From JAGWBD01 sp965223965 (GTDB lineage Bacteria; Chloroflexota; Anaerolineae; Aggregatilineales; Phototrophicaceae), in the NCBI GenBank assembly GCA_965223965.1, contig CBDCXX010000002.1, positions 62,001 to 126,000 of the forward strand: DNA of 64,000 nucleotides, read 5' to 3'. This document shows, piece by piece, positions 40,691-49,320 of this stretch. The notes below the pieces were generated by a model. The model saw nothing but the letters and a program-made list of their open reading frames with translations. It made no database searches and was not told where the DNA came from. Made by a program: the position numbers and the translations under genes. The first letter of the stretch is position 1, and each line of letters begins with the position of its first letter.

Positions 40691-41421
40691 GATTGCCGAC
40701 CGCGCAATTCGGCTTCCAACTCACGGATGTGCGCCTGGGCTGCGGCAAGGTCGTCTTGGGCTGCAGCAAGGCTGCGGACATAATTGCCTATTTCGGGATC
40801 GTAGAATAGCAGCCTGTCCATGCGAACACTGTCGGCGATCGGATGCATGCCTTCTTGCGCGCACAGACTCAGTCCCAATAGCGCGCTGTAACCGCTCACC
40901 AAACCGTCGGAGTTGACTTCCAGCTCAATTGGCTCGTATGCGCCGCCAACCAGTATGTCGCCTGCAAGCGACGCGTCGTAGTAATTGCCGCCGCTCGGAT
41001 CGAAACGCCAATATTCCTTGACGCCGATGCGTTCGTACAGGTCTCGCTTGTCTGTGAGGTCCCGCCGCGCCGTTGACGGAGAGGCTATCTCCAGTGCGAA
41101 GTCCGGCGCTTTGCCCACTTGCCATATCAGATAGCCGTTCTGCGCGAATATGGCTCCGGCGTCCACACCGAAGGCGACATAGCAGTCTGGGAAAACCCTG
41201 TCGTTAAGGTTGTCGGGATTGTAGCAGACTACGGTGTTTCCGTCGACGAACACGGTCGGATCGTCTTTATAATAGTTTTCCAAGATAGTCAAAGCGTCAG
41301 TGAAGTTCGGTCTCTGGAACATAGCATCCGGCATCTGATTGAGTTCACCGGGCAAGTCGCGCGGGTCTATAATGGGAAGGGCGTTCGTCATAGCATGCAA
41401 CGGTATGGACTTTGTAGTCAT
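40687..41421 (-). CDS. Uma2 family endonuclease (PD-(D/E)XK fold)
   Basis: A 244-residue protein of the DUF820/Uma2 group. The start at 41421 has GAGGTGAT just upstream. PDCYVAFGVDAG and DFALEIASPSTARRDLTDKRDLYERIGVKEYW carry the family PD...ExxSxS...Kxxx Y motifs. The C-terminus has a coiled-coil-like repeat of QDDLAAAQAH. Uma2 proteins are often many per genome in Chloroflexota and Cyanobacteria; their role (mobile or defence) is not settled. Confidence 0.85.
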   Translation of the reverse strand: MTTKSIPLHAMTNALPIIDPRDLPGELNQMPDAMFQRPNFTDALTILENYYKDDPTVFVDGNTVVCYNPDNLNDRVFPDCYVAFGVDAGAIFAQNGYLIWQVGKAPDFALEIASPSTARRDLTDKRDLYERIGVKEYWRFDPSGGNYYDASLAGDILVGGAYEPIELEVNSDGLVSGYSALLGLSLCAQEGMHPIADSVRMDRLLFYDPEIGNYVRSLAAAQDDLAAAQAHIRELEAELRGRQS

Positions 41422-41461
41422 ATCACCTCGCCTCCGTCTCATTCGTCCATGTCAATGCCCG

Positions 41462-42484
41462 TCAATCCCGTTGATACACCTGTATGCGGTGCCGCGACGA
41501 CTCCGTCACATACATCCGCCCCTCGCTGTCGAAGTTCACGGACGCCGGTCCCCAGAAGTACGGCTCGATTTGCGAAGAGATCAGGTGCCGCGTGTTGAAG
41601 TGAGGAGGCAGTTCCGGCGTTAGGTTGGAAATCTTGCGCGTCTCAACCTCGTCCGGGTTGGCGGCGAGGAAGTCATACGCCCACTTGGAGAGCGTAGCCT
41701 CGCCTAGAAGCGTCATCAGGTGGCTGCCGTCCCCGGCTAGTACCTGCACGCGCTCGTTGCCCCAGTCCGCGACATAGATGTTGCCGTCCGCGTCAACCGC
41801 CACGCCTGCCGGGCGTGTGAACTGGCCGTCGCCGTAGCCTGATTCGCCGAACTTCGCTATGAACTCGCCGTCCGCGCTGAATTGCTGGATGCGGTCATTG
41901 CGCCAGTCCGCCACGAAGATGCTGCCGTCCGGCGCGACGCAGATGCCCCAGGGCATGTTCATCTCGCCATCGCCGCTGCCCTCGCTGCCGAAGCTGATGA
42001 GGTGGCGACCCTCGGGCGTGAACTTCTGCGCGCGATGGTTGTTCTGGTCAGTGATGTACAGGTTGTCCTCGGCGTCAACTGCGATGCCGGATGGACCGTT
42101 GAGCTCCCCCGGCTCGCTGCCCAGAGCGCCCCAAGCCCTTACGAAGTCGCCGCTGTCCGCGTCAAAGGCGCTGATGCGATGGTTGTACTCGTCCGAGACA
42201 TAGACACTGCTGCCGTCGTTGCTCAGCGCGATGCCTGCCGCGAGCCTCAACTGGCCCTCCCCGTTTCCGTGCGAAGAGAACTCGTACAGATAGTCGTCGG
42301 TCATGTTAGTGACGCCGATGCGCGTGAACACGGGCGCGCCGCGATTCAGCACGAAGATGCGCCCATCCGCGTGTACCGCGAGGTCAACCGGATTGGCGAA
42401 ACCGCGCCCCACCGGAGCGTTGTTCACGATTCCTATCGTCTTCACATATTCGAGCTTCAGCGTCTTTGCGGCGGAAGTGGTCAT
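41462..42484 (-). CDS. NHL-repeat beta-propeller protein
   Basis: A 340-residue protein starting at 42484 with AAGGTG upstream. At least five NHL repeats are visible, each like GELNGPSGIAVDAEDNLYITDQNNHRAQKF. The ending resembles a sixth blade (VNFDSEGRMYVTESSRHRIQVY). No signal peptide or catalytic residue is seen. Such propellers bind ligands or proteins in the cytoplasm or envelope. Partner unknown; it stands between the Uma2 gene and the PLD pair. Confidence 0.85.
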   Translation of the reverse strand: MTTSAAKTLKLEYVKTIGIVNNAPVGRGFANPVDLAVHADGRIFVLNRGAPVFTRIGVTNMTDDYLYEFSSHGNGEGQLRLAAGIALSNDGSSVYVSDEYNHRISAFDADSGDFVRAWGALGSEPGELNGPSGIAVDAEDNLYITDQNNHRAQKFTPEGRHLISFGSEGSGDGEMNMPWGICVAPDGSIFVADWRNDRIQQFSADGEFIAKFGESGYGDGQFTRPAGVAVDADGNIYVADWGNERVQVLAGDGSHLMTLLGEATLSKWAYDFLAANPDEVETRKISNLTPELPPHFNTRHLISSQIEPYFWGPASVNFDSEGRMYVTESSRHRIQVYQRD

Positions 42485-42560
42485 TGATGCACCTTTTTTC
42501 TTATCCGTATATGATGCGAGCAGATAAGTCGTGATTTCGTTGACAGTCATTGATTGGTGT

Positions 42561-42881
42561 TTATGCTTGTCTTTCTATGATGGCTATGTGTTCCGGCATA
42601 CGATTAAGCCAATCGCGGATACAGGATTCATCCTCTGGGCTTATGTCGCGCCTTTGAACGTATTCTGTGAGCGCTAATTGCAGATCATCTTTGTCAATTG
42701 GAGTAACAACGTGGGGGCTAAGCACATCAGCGCATATAACGTTGAGCTCATTGCTGTGTGCAAACTTATACACCACGTCTTCATCTTTTCTATCGGGTCG
42801 GAAGTAATCGTATTGAATTACATCAACGAGCGCGCTCTTATTCTCTCGCTGTGTCATATTACGTATATCACCCTCCGTCAC
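42561..42881 (-). CDS. Hypothetical protein coupled to the PLD-like nuclease
   Basis: A 106-residue acidic protein, unrecognised. It has a Leu-rich helical end (DDLQLALTEYVQRRDISPED, CIRDWLNRMPEHIAII). Its ATG overlaps the last bases of the PLD gene by 4, so it is translated with it. It could be an inhibitor, immunity or adaptor protein for the nuclease (inference). Confidence 0.55.
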   Translation of the reverse strand: MTEGDIRNMTQRENKSALVDVIQYDYFRPDRKDEDVVYKFAHSNELNVICADVLSPHVVTPIDKDDLQLALTEYVQRRDISPEDESCIRDWLNRMPEHIAIIERQA

Positions 42882-43756
42882 TTCAACTTCCAGCGTTCAT
42901 TCTCTAATATGATAACGCCTCGTTGTTTCAAAATTTGCTGAGCATTGCGCATGCTATGCTTCCAATGATTGTCGCCAAGAAAAGTTTCCCCCTTAATGAT
43001 AAGGTCAACGTTATCGTCGCACCACTCAGGCATCAACTCTTGAACCAGCGGATATATTTCGATAGTGGACAAGGCGCCGCGCCGACGCAGGACATATTTT
43101 AACGCATCTGTAAACTTGGCAGTAATAGTTGCCTCTGGGTTAACAAGGAACTCTTCAGTAGCGTTTCGCAGCTCCCTTAGCTTGGCATCAATGTTGTTGA
43201 GTAGATGGTCGTATTCTGCGCCAGTGTCTGACATTATATCGTCTATGTCAGACTTAGTTTGCCGTGCCTTATCCGCCAAGTCGTCCAGATCAGCCAGAGA
43301 GTCGGCTGGAACCGATATACCGAAACTGCCGTATTCGCGCAAATCATTGGATATGTCGCTAACCGCTTGAGGGTCAGTAATCGCAACGCCCAGTTCGTAA
43401 TTTCGCCAAATCCCACCAGCAGTGAGATTTGCAGATGTAACAATGGCGGTGTGCCTGTCAGCGACATAGGCTTTGGCGTGAAGATAACGGAGATGGCGCA
43501 CGGCAGCGCCTGGTACTTGCTCGCATAACCAAGAAAGCGCTCCCGCATCCACTGAACCGTCACGGAGGCTATCCCTGTTCAAATTAGTCAATATGTCTAA
43601 TTGTACCGACTGTGGAAACCGCAAGCCGCTTTCTAATCGCTCTACAGGTTCTCTTGTGATGAAAGGCGCTGCGATAATAGCCGAATGTTGAATCGAATCA
43701 ATAAATTGGTCGAAGGTGGTTTGCCAAGGTGACTTGATGGACAGCAATTTCGGCAT
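42878..43756 (-). CDS. Phospholipase D-like (HKD) nuclease with C-terminal winged-helix-like domain
   Basis: A 292-residue protein. The single HKD motif is HAKAYVADRHTAIVTSANLT (about residue 93-112), followed by the NYELGV segment. Single-HKD proteins dimerise to form an active site, as in Nuc and BfiI-type nucleases. After a coiled linker (KSDIDDIMSD..., KLRELRNATEEFL) a C-terminal part (RRGALSTIEIYPLVQELMP, then MRNAQQILKQRG) looks like a winged-helix or MvaI-type recognition module. Together with the coupled small gene this forms a possible defence pair. AT-rich relative to neighbours. Confidence 0.7.
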   Translation of the reverse strand: MPKLLSIKSPWQTTFDQFIDSIQHSAIIAAPFITREPVERLESGLRFPQSVQLDILTNLNRDSLRDGSVDAGALSWLCEQVPGAAVRHLRYLHAKAYVADRHTAIVTSANLTAGGIWRNYELGVAITDPQAVSDISNDLREYGSFGISVPADSLADLDDLADKARQTKSDIDDIMSDTGAEYDHLLNNIDAKLRELRNATEEFLVNPEATITAKFTDALKYVLRRRGALSTIEIYPLVQELMPEWCDDNVDLIIKGETFLGDNHWKHSMRNAQQILKQRGVIILENERWKLK

Positions 43757-43790
43757 CCCATCCACCAATCAGTAATTGGTGGAAATGAAA

Positions 43791-43831
43791 CGGATGGGCA
43801 GGACGCAACGATGAATCGTCTCGCCCATCCG
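43791..43831 (-). terminator. Hairpin downstream of the DUF1800 gene
   Basis: CGGATGGGC (43791-43799) pairs with GCCCATCCG (43823-43831), with an inner ACGAT/ATCGT stem. It follows the DUF1800 stop codon on the minus strand. Confidence 0.55.
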
Positions 43832-43841
43832 TATGTATTTA

Positions 43842-45284
43842 TTATACTAGCTGGTACTCCGTGGTCGATGCGATGAGGCCAAGCAACTCGCAGATACGCC
43901 GCTCACACTTGCCTCCCTTCTCCCCGCCCGTAAGCGAAATATCGCCCTGCATGCCCACATGCGCGATGAGCGCCGCGCGCAACTCAATATCCATCTCGGC
44001 GGTGCCCATGATGTCGAGGCAGGCGTCCACAATCTCAGACGGCGCGTACTCGCCACCGTTTTGCTCTGCCAGTCTGTCGAGCAATAGCCGCACGCCCGGC
44101 GCGTTGATGTCGCTAATCTCCTTGGCGGCGAAGTTGACGCGCTCCACCAGCGCGCCGCTGTTGATCCACTCCGTGCCCTCATGCCAGCCCTCCACCGACG
44201 GAGGGTTGAGCAGCGTCTGCCCCATGAAGCCGGAAAGGTCCGAAGTCGGGAGGATGCCCATGTCCGGGCGTGTAACGCTGCCGCTGAGCCGCATCGTGCC
44301 CGCGACCAGCTCTGCCGGACACTTGACACGCGCGTACTGCGCCTCTTTGAAGAAGTCGGAGTTGAAGAGCACGCGCAGCATGTGGCGAATCTCGTGGTTG
44401 CCGTCGAAATATGCCTGCGACAGTTCGTCGATGGCATCGGGGTCGCGCGGCGCGGTGTACGGCCACTGCGAAACCGGCTCTTCGTCAGCTACGAAGAAGT
44501 CGTACAGATGTCGGGCGATGAAGCGAGCCGTCGCGGGCTGCTTGCAAACAATGCGCACAATGTCGTCGCCGTTGAAGTTGCCTGTCTCGCCGAGGAACTG
44601 CTTCTCGCCGTCATCATGGTCGCCATCGCGGAAGTTGAAGTGCCACGCGATTCTGCCATAAGGCCAGATGGAGTCCTTCGATGCGCGCACCGCCATGTAC
44701 TCCGCGTTGCCCAGCGTCCAGCCGGTGAATGCGCGGGAGGCTTCCTTGATGTCGTCCTCGGTGTAGTTGCCTATGCCCATGCTGAAGAGTTCCAGCAGCT
44801 CGCGGCCCCAGTTCTCGTTGATGGCGCCGTCGTGATTCTCCTGGTTGTCCAGCCAGATAATCATCGACGGGTCCTTGGCGAGGTCGATCAGCAGGTCGTC
44901 GAGCTTGCCAAGTCCCAGCCTGCGGAACATGTCGATCTGGTTCAGCAGCGAGCGCGCCTGGTTCGTCTTTGCGTAGCCGGTGGCGAATACGCCGTGCCAG
45001 AAGAGCGCAACCTTCTCCTCCGTCGGCGCCTTCGTGGTCACCATTCGGTAGAGCCAGTAGGCGGAGGCGGAGTTGCCATAGCGCAGTTCGTGCATGTCGG
45101 TGTGATAGCGCTTGATGATGTCGTCCGGCATATTCTGCGCGTCGCCGGGATGAAGCAGCTCCTCGACCGCAGCCTCATAGCCCAGTTCCTCGTAATGATC
45201 AAGCTCGACCGGCGTAGCGCCGAATGAAGCGCGCCGCAGCAAGTGCTTGATAAGTCCAACATCCGATTTCGTTGCAGTGGTCAT
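43842..45284 (-). CDS. DUF1800 family protein
   Basis: A 480-residue protein starting at 45284 with GGAGG upstream. It begins LIKHLLRRASFGATPVELD, the family opening, and continues with MVTTKAPTEEKVALFWHGVFATG, ENWGRELLELFSMGIGNYTEDDIKEASRAFTGW and the C-terminal NPPSVEGWHEG. Function is unknown; the gene usually pairs with DUF1501. Here a retropepsin-like gene is placed between them. Confidence 0.92.
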   Translation of the reverse strand: MTTATKSDVGLIKHLLRRASFGATPVELDHYEELGYEAAVEELLHPGDAQNMPDDIIKRYHTDMHELRYGNSASAYWLYRMVTTKAPTEEKVALFWHGVFATGYAKTNQARSLLNQIDMFRRLGLGKLDDLLIDLAKDPSMIIWLDNQENHDGAINENWGRELLELFSMGIGNYTEDDIKEASRAFTGWTLGNAEYMAVRASKDSIWPYGRIAWHFNFRDGDHDDGEKQFLGETGNFNGDDIVRIVCKQPATARFIARHLYDFFVADEEPVSQWPYTAPRDPDAIDELSQAYFDGNHEIRHMLRVLFNSDFFKEAQYARVKCPAELVAGTMRLSGSVTRPDMGILPTSDLSGFMGQTLLNPPSVEGWHEGTEWINSGALVERVNFAAKEISDINAPGVRLLLDRLAEQNGGEYAPSEIVDACLDIMGTAEMDIELRAALIAHVGMQGDISLTGGEKGGKCERRICELLGLIASTTEYQLV

Positions 45285-45338
45285 ATTCGCCTCCAAGTTG
45301 GGGGTGTTGATTATATTTTCGTTCCTAGATGTGGAAAC

Positions 45339-45710
45339 TCAAAGTAGGAAAGCTTCACCTGGCACCAGACGCCTGTTATATGGGTCAACTGCTAAACGTA
45401 AGCCTTCAAGTGCATATGCGCCCAGTAAGGGCATCGAATCATCGTCGCCAAAGACTACAATTGTTATGGCCTGTTTGCCCCGGGCTCGTATCCAAGTCTG
45501 TCCAATATCAAGGTCAATTCGGCCTCCACCCGCCAAGGTGAACTCCACCGTTTCCATTGGCTCGACTTCGAGACGCTCAAGCAGCGATGTGGGCATGAAG
45601 CTATATGTCGCGCCCGTGTCCACCATCGGATTCACAAGCTCAAACTGCGTTCCCGAAGGATTGCCAAGTTCGACGGGATATCGGAATGTTCCCACTCTGG
45701 TAACCCTCAT
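45339..45710 (-). CDS. Clan AA aspartic protease (retropepsin-like)
   Basis: A 123-residue protein with the active-site motif MVDTGATYSFMP and the flap/ALEG-type C-terminal LLGAYALEGLRLAVDP. The length fits a single-domain retropepsin that must dimerise to form two Asp. No signal peptide. It lies between DUF1501 and DUF1800 on the same strand (72 bp from the first, 54 bp to the second), so it is likely co-transcribed with them. Confidence 0.82.
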   Translation of the reverse strand: MRVTRVGTFRYPVELGNPSGTQFELVNPMVDTGATYSFMPTSLLERLEVEPMETVEFTLAGGGRIDLDIGQTWIRARGKQAITIVVFGDDDSMPLLGAYALEGLRLAVDPYNRRLVPGEAFLL

Positions 45711-45782
45711 TGCTATGCAGCTTAAAGTATATGTACCTCGGTCAATCTCTTGGCGATTGGCTGGGGGACAAGATCGTAATCC

Positions 45783-46922
45783 CTACTTCTTGATGAACTC
45801 CAGCTTCTCGAAAGATCCATTCACGATCGGCTTGGCGTCCACGCCCATCCAGTCCTCCAGCAGCGTCGTGTACGCGCCGCGGAAGTCGTTGTTGAAGTGC
45901 ATGTCGCCTTCGAGCTGGTCCTCGGGCGCGAGCGACGGGAAGTCGCCGTACAGGCCTCCCTTGACGCCGCCGCCTATGACGAACGCCACGCCTCCTGAGC
46001 CGTGGTCGGTGCCGGAACCGTTGTCCTTGATGCGCCGCCCGAACTCGGAGAAGATGACGATTGCCGTGTCGTTTTCATAGCCATGCTCTTCCACATCATC
46101 CCAGAAGTCGCCGACCGCGTTGGACAGCTCGCCGATGAGCTTCGCATGCATGGGAACTTCGCCCGCATGCGTATCGTAGCTGCCCTGACCCGTGTAGAAG
46201 ATGCGTGTGCCGATGTCCCCGAACATCACCTGCGCGGCATCCCGCAAGCTCTGCGCTATCGAAGTGTCGGCATACTCGATGCTCGACGAGTAGTTGCGCG
46301 GAGCGGTGCCCAGCGTATCGGCGCCCTGCATCACGCCACGCCCCGTCTGCTGGATGAACTCTTTGACAGCATCCTTGCCCGAGCCGCCATACATCTGCGA
46401 GAACATATCCAGCGTCTGGTTGCGGATAGCCTCGTCGCGGATGTCCGGATACAGCCCGTATGTTGCGAGATCGCCGACCGACGCCACTGGAACGCCCTGC
46501 GCCGAAAGAACGCGAGGCAGGCCGCGACCGAAGTTGACGGCCGTCAGCACATTCTCGCCCTGCGGATCGAGGTCGCGCGTGAGCTGACCCAGCCAGCCTT
46601 CTGTGGCGACCTTCGTCGGCTCGGCGGTGTGCCAGATGTCCATCGAGCGGAAGTGAGAGCGGTTCGGGTTCGGGTAGCCGATGCCGTTGATGACGGCGAC
46701 CTTGCCCTCGTCCCACAGCCTCTTGATTGCAGTCATATTCGGGTTCAACCCGATGTTGCCGTCCAGCTCCAGCAGCTCTTCGGGCTGAAACTGCACCGCA
46801 GGACGGAAATTGTAATAGTGCTCATCGTTAATGGGAACGACCGTATTAAGCGCGTCGTTGCCTCCTGTGAGCTGTACAAACACCAAAGATTTGCTATGCC
46901 CGTTGCTGCCATTGGAACCCAT
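45783..46922 (-). CDS. DUF1501 family protein
   Basis: A 379-residue protein of the DUF1501 (sulfatase-like alkaline phosphatase fold) family. LVFVQLTGGNDALNTVVP opens it; GLNPNMTAIKRLWDEGKVAVINGIGYPNPNRSHF and VIFSEFGRRIKDNGSGTDHGSGGVAFVIGG carry the family's His and Asp residues. The Tat signal common in the family is absent here. It heads the DUF1501-retropepsin-DUF1800 operon. Confidence 0.92.
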   Translation of the reverse strand: MGSNGSNGHSKSLVFVQLTGGNDALNTVVPINDEHYYNFRPAVQFQPEELLELDGNIGLNPNMTAIKRLWDEGKVAVINGIGYPNPNRSHFRSMDIWHTAEPTKVATEGWLGQLTRDLDPQGENVLTAVNFGRGLPRVLSAQGVPVASVGDLATYGLYPDIRDEAIRNQTLDMFSQMYGGSGKDAVKEFIQQTGRGVMQGADTLGTAPRNYSSSIEYADTSIAQSLRDAAQVMFGDIGTRIFYTGQGSYDTHAGEVPMHAKLIGELSNAVGDFWDDVEEHGYENDTAIVIFSEFGRRIKDNGSGTDHGSGGVAFVIGGGVKGGLYGDFPSLAPEDQLEGDMHFNNDFRGAYTTLLEDWMGVDAKPIVNGSFEKLEFIKK

Positions 46923-47169
46923 TATCTCGCTCCTCTCCTAACGCCTGTGCGTACTGTTCTGCCTTGTATCATTCACATCTTCATGATGCAACAAACAGCC
47001 TGAACACCTAGTGTATCAGGCCATCAGGCACACCTATGCATTATACGCTTGTAATTGTGCGCTTTTCATGGAAATTGGTCAAGTCCCAATCAGTGCAAAA
47101 GGCGCAATATCGCCCGCTATCAGCATTCGGTTTTCTCCGCTGACGGCAACTGAGTATATTCAAGTAAAT

Positions 47170-47194
47170 CCTTCAGCGAACCATTCGCTGAAGG
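47170..47194 (-). terminator. Terminator of the permease operon
   Basis: A perfect 11-bp stem CCTTCAGCGAA/TTCGCTGAAGG with a 3-base loop. It lies 11 bases beyond the stop of the dppC-like gene on the minus strand, with ATTTACTTG after it. Confidence 0.6.
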
Positions 47195-47204
47195 GGTACT
47201 CTCA

Positions 47205-48107
47205 TTACTCACGGCTGCCCCTGAGACGAGGGTCTAGCAAGTCTCTCAACGCATCTCCAAACATGTTCACGCCATATATGACAATTACGAGGGCAAGTCC
47301 CGGCAAGAGTGCCAATGCTGGCTTCACCTCCATGTGCCGGCGTCCTTCACCACTCAGCATGCCTCCCCAACTAGGAACGTCGGGAGGGAGGCCGAACCCA
47401 AGAAAGCTGAGACCGGCCTCAGCCAAGATCGCCCATCCTACGCTCACACTGTATATCACGATAGTCGGAGCCATGATATTGGGGAGCACGTGTCGCCTGA
47501 GTGTCATGATCGTAGGACTGCCTATTGCTTCGGCAGCTATAAAGTAGTCATTTACCTTGATTCCGATAACCGCGCTTCTTACTACCCGTGACCAACCAAT
47601 GCCGCTGAGTATGCCTATAACTAAGACTATCTGTAACATGCCACGGCCAACTATCGACATTATTGTTAACAGGATAAGCAACGACGGGAACGACAACCAA
47701 GCGTCGACAAATCGCTGCATTGTGATGTCGAACTTTCCGCCGAAGTACCCAGATGGGATACCAATCATTCCGGCGCACACCACCGTGACACTCGTTGCCC
47801 CAAGTCCAACTATCATGGAAACACGCGCCCCGTAAATTAGCCTGGTGAGGATATCTCTTCCTGCCTGGTCCGCGCCCAGCAGGTGTTTCCAAGATAGTGG
47901 GTCAAATCTATCGACTATGTTGATTTCGTTCATGGCATAGGGAGACAGAACGTCGGCGAAAGTGCCGCAGAACAGCAACAGCGCTACTATCACACCGCCC
48001 ACTACCCCCAACGGCTTCTCGCGTGCCAACCTACCTAAGAAGGCGCGGAGCCGGTTGGATCCCCTGACTTCGTCTCCTATTTCCGAGGTGTCTATTTGCT
48101 GTTTCAT
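47205..48107 (-). CDS. Oligopeptide/dipeptide ABC transporter permease (DppC/OppC type)
   Basis: A 300-residue permease. The start is taken at MKQQIDTSE (48107), after the stop of the upstream permease; an earlier in-frame ATG at 48167 would overlap it. The layout fits DppC: short cytoplasmic N-terminus, first helix near 33-52, extracytoplasmic loop with LLGADQAGRDILTRLIYGARVSM and EAA loop IAAEAIGSPTIMTLRRHVLPN. Its partners are the DppB-type permease and the binding protein upstream. No transporter ATPases are in the window. Confidence 0.88.
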   Translation of the reverse strand: MKQQIDTSEIGDEVRGSNRLRAFLGRLAREKPLGVVGGVIVALLLFCGTFADVLSPYAMNEINIVDRFDPLSWKHLLGADQAGRDILTRLIYGARVSMIVGLGATSVTVVCAGMIGIPSGYFGGKFDITMQRFVDAWLSFPSLLILLTIMSIVGRGMLQIVLVIGILSGIGWSRVVRSAVIGIKVNDYFIAAEAIGSPTIMTLRRHVLPNIMAPTIVIYSVSVGWAILAEAGLSFLGFGLPPDVPSWGGMLSGEGRRHMEVKPALALLPGLALVIVIYGVNMFGDALRDLLDPRLRGSRE

Positions 48108-48120
48108 TTCCTCGATTCCA

Positions 48121-49077
48121 TTACCTATAGCGGATTCTGGGGTCCAAGTAGGCGTACGAGATATCAATCAGGAGATTTGCTCCGATTACCGCGCCCGCAA
48201 AGATCAGGTTGATGCCGGAGATTAGAGCGTAGTCCCTTCGACCCAACGCATCGACCATCAGACGTCCTGTGCCGGGCAAGGAGAAAATCTGCTCTATGAT
48301 GACTGCACCGCCGATGAGCACGGGTAACTCCGCTCCAGCTATTGTCACCACCGGAATCAGCGCGTTCTTGAGAGCATGCCTTATGATGACAACATTTTCT
48401 CTCAAGCCCTTTGAATAGGCAGTCCTGATAAAGTCCTGCCGTAACACCTCAAGCATCATAGTGCGAGTCATCCGCATAGTCGTACCAGCCATAGCCATGC
48501 CTAGAATGAACGCCGGGATGATATACACCTTTAGATTAGCCAGTGGGTCTTCAACGAATGAGACCAGCTCTATGGGAGGCGACCAACCCCACCAGATGGA
48601 GGGATATATCAGTATGAGCGTCGCCACCCAAAAACTCGGCGCAGCTATAAGGACAATCGATAGACTACGCCCTACATAGTCACCTACGGTGTCCTGTCTG
48701 ATTGCCGAGAATATGCCTATTGGCAGGCTGATCGCCACTGCGATTACCAAGGCGATGATGCCAAGTTCAAGAGTCACTCCGAGTCTCTCGAAGATCGTCT
48801 TCGTGACGGGTACTCCGGTCTGCAGGGACTCGCCTAAGCTACCGTGCAGAACCAATTCATTGATCGAGCGTAGGTATTGAATGTGTACGGGGGCGTCCAA
48901 TCCGAGGAAGCGTTCCATGGCCTCGCGGTCGATTTCCCCTCCGGATCTCTGAGCCCGCTGTATCATTGAGTCTATGATGTCGCCTGGCAACAGGTGAGTC
49001 ATAGCAAAGACAATAGTGTACACCATCAAAATCGTGGGTATGATCAATAGAAATCTTCTGATCAGATAGTTACCCAA
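48121..49077 (-). CDS. Oligopeptide/dipeptide ABC transporter permease (DppB/OppB type)
   Basis: A 318-residue permease. The start is set at a TTG (49077) with GGAGG 5 bases upstream, giving the family-typical N-terminus GNYLIRRFLLIIPTILMVYTIVF. The large periplasmic loop has the family HIQYLRSINELVLHGSLGES. The EAA loop is RTAYSKGLRENVVIIRHALKNALIP. It precedes the DppC-type gene by 13 bp. Confidence 0.88.
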   Translation of the reverse strand: MGNYLIRRFLLIIPTILMVYTIVFAMTHLLPGDIIDSMIQRAQRSGGEIDREAMERFLGLDAPVHIQYLRSINELVLHGSLGESLQTGVPVTKTIFERLGVTLELGIIALVIAVAISLPIGIFSAIRQDTVGDYVGRSLSIVLIAAPSFWVATLILIYPSIWWGWSPPIELVSFVEDPLANLKVYIIPAFILGMAMAGTTMRMTRTMMLEVLRQDFIRTAYSKGLRENVVIIRHALKNALIPVVTIAGAELPVLIGGAVIIEQIFSLPGTGRLMVDALGRRDYALISGINLIFAGAVIGANLLIDISYAYLDPRIRYR

Positions 49078-49242
49078 ATGAGCCTCCGCCAATGGTGCAA
49101 TCAACACCGCCTACCGCAGTCTGGCACACCTCAATATGGCTTTGTACGAGCCGCCTGACTTCGACTGTCAACCACTCCCCGATAGTGATGCAATCGCCTA
49201 TGCTCAGAGACCATCCTCCACTTGAGGGACGACCGCCCCAAG

Positions 49243-49295
49243 AGAAAAAGCGCCTGGCATGGACCACTGAGGTTCGGTCCATTTACACCAGGCGC
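49243..49295 (-). terminator. Strong intrinsic terminator after the binding-protein gene
   Basis: On the minus strand GCGCCTGG/CCAGGCGC encloses TGGACC/GGTCCA, followed by TTTTTCTCTT. It lies 26 bases after the binding-protein stop and before the permease genes, so it should reduce read-through into them. Confidence 0.8.
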
Positions 49296-49320
49296 CCTAT
49301 TCACTCAGCACTTGGTAAGG

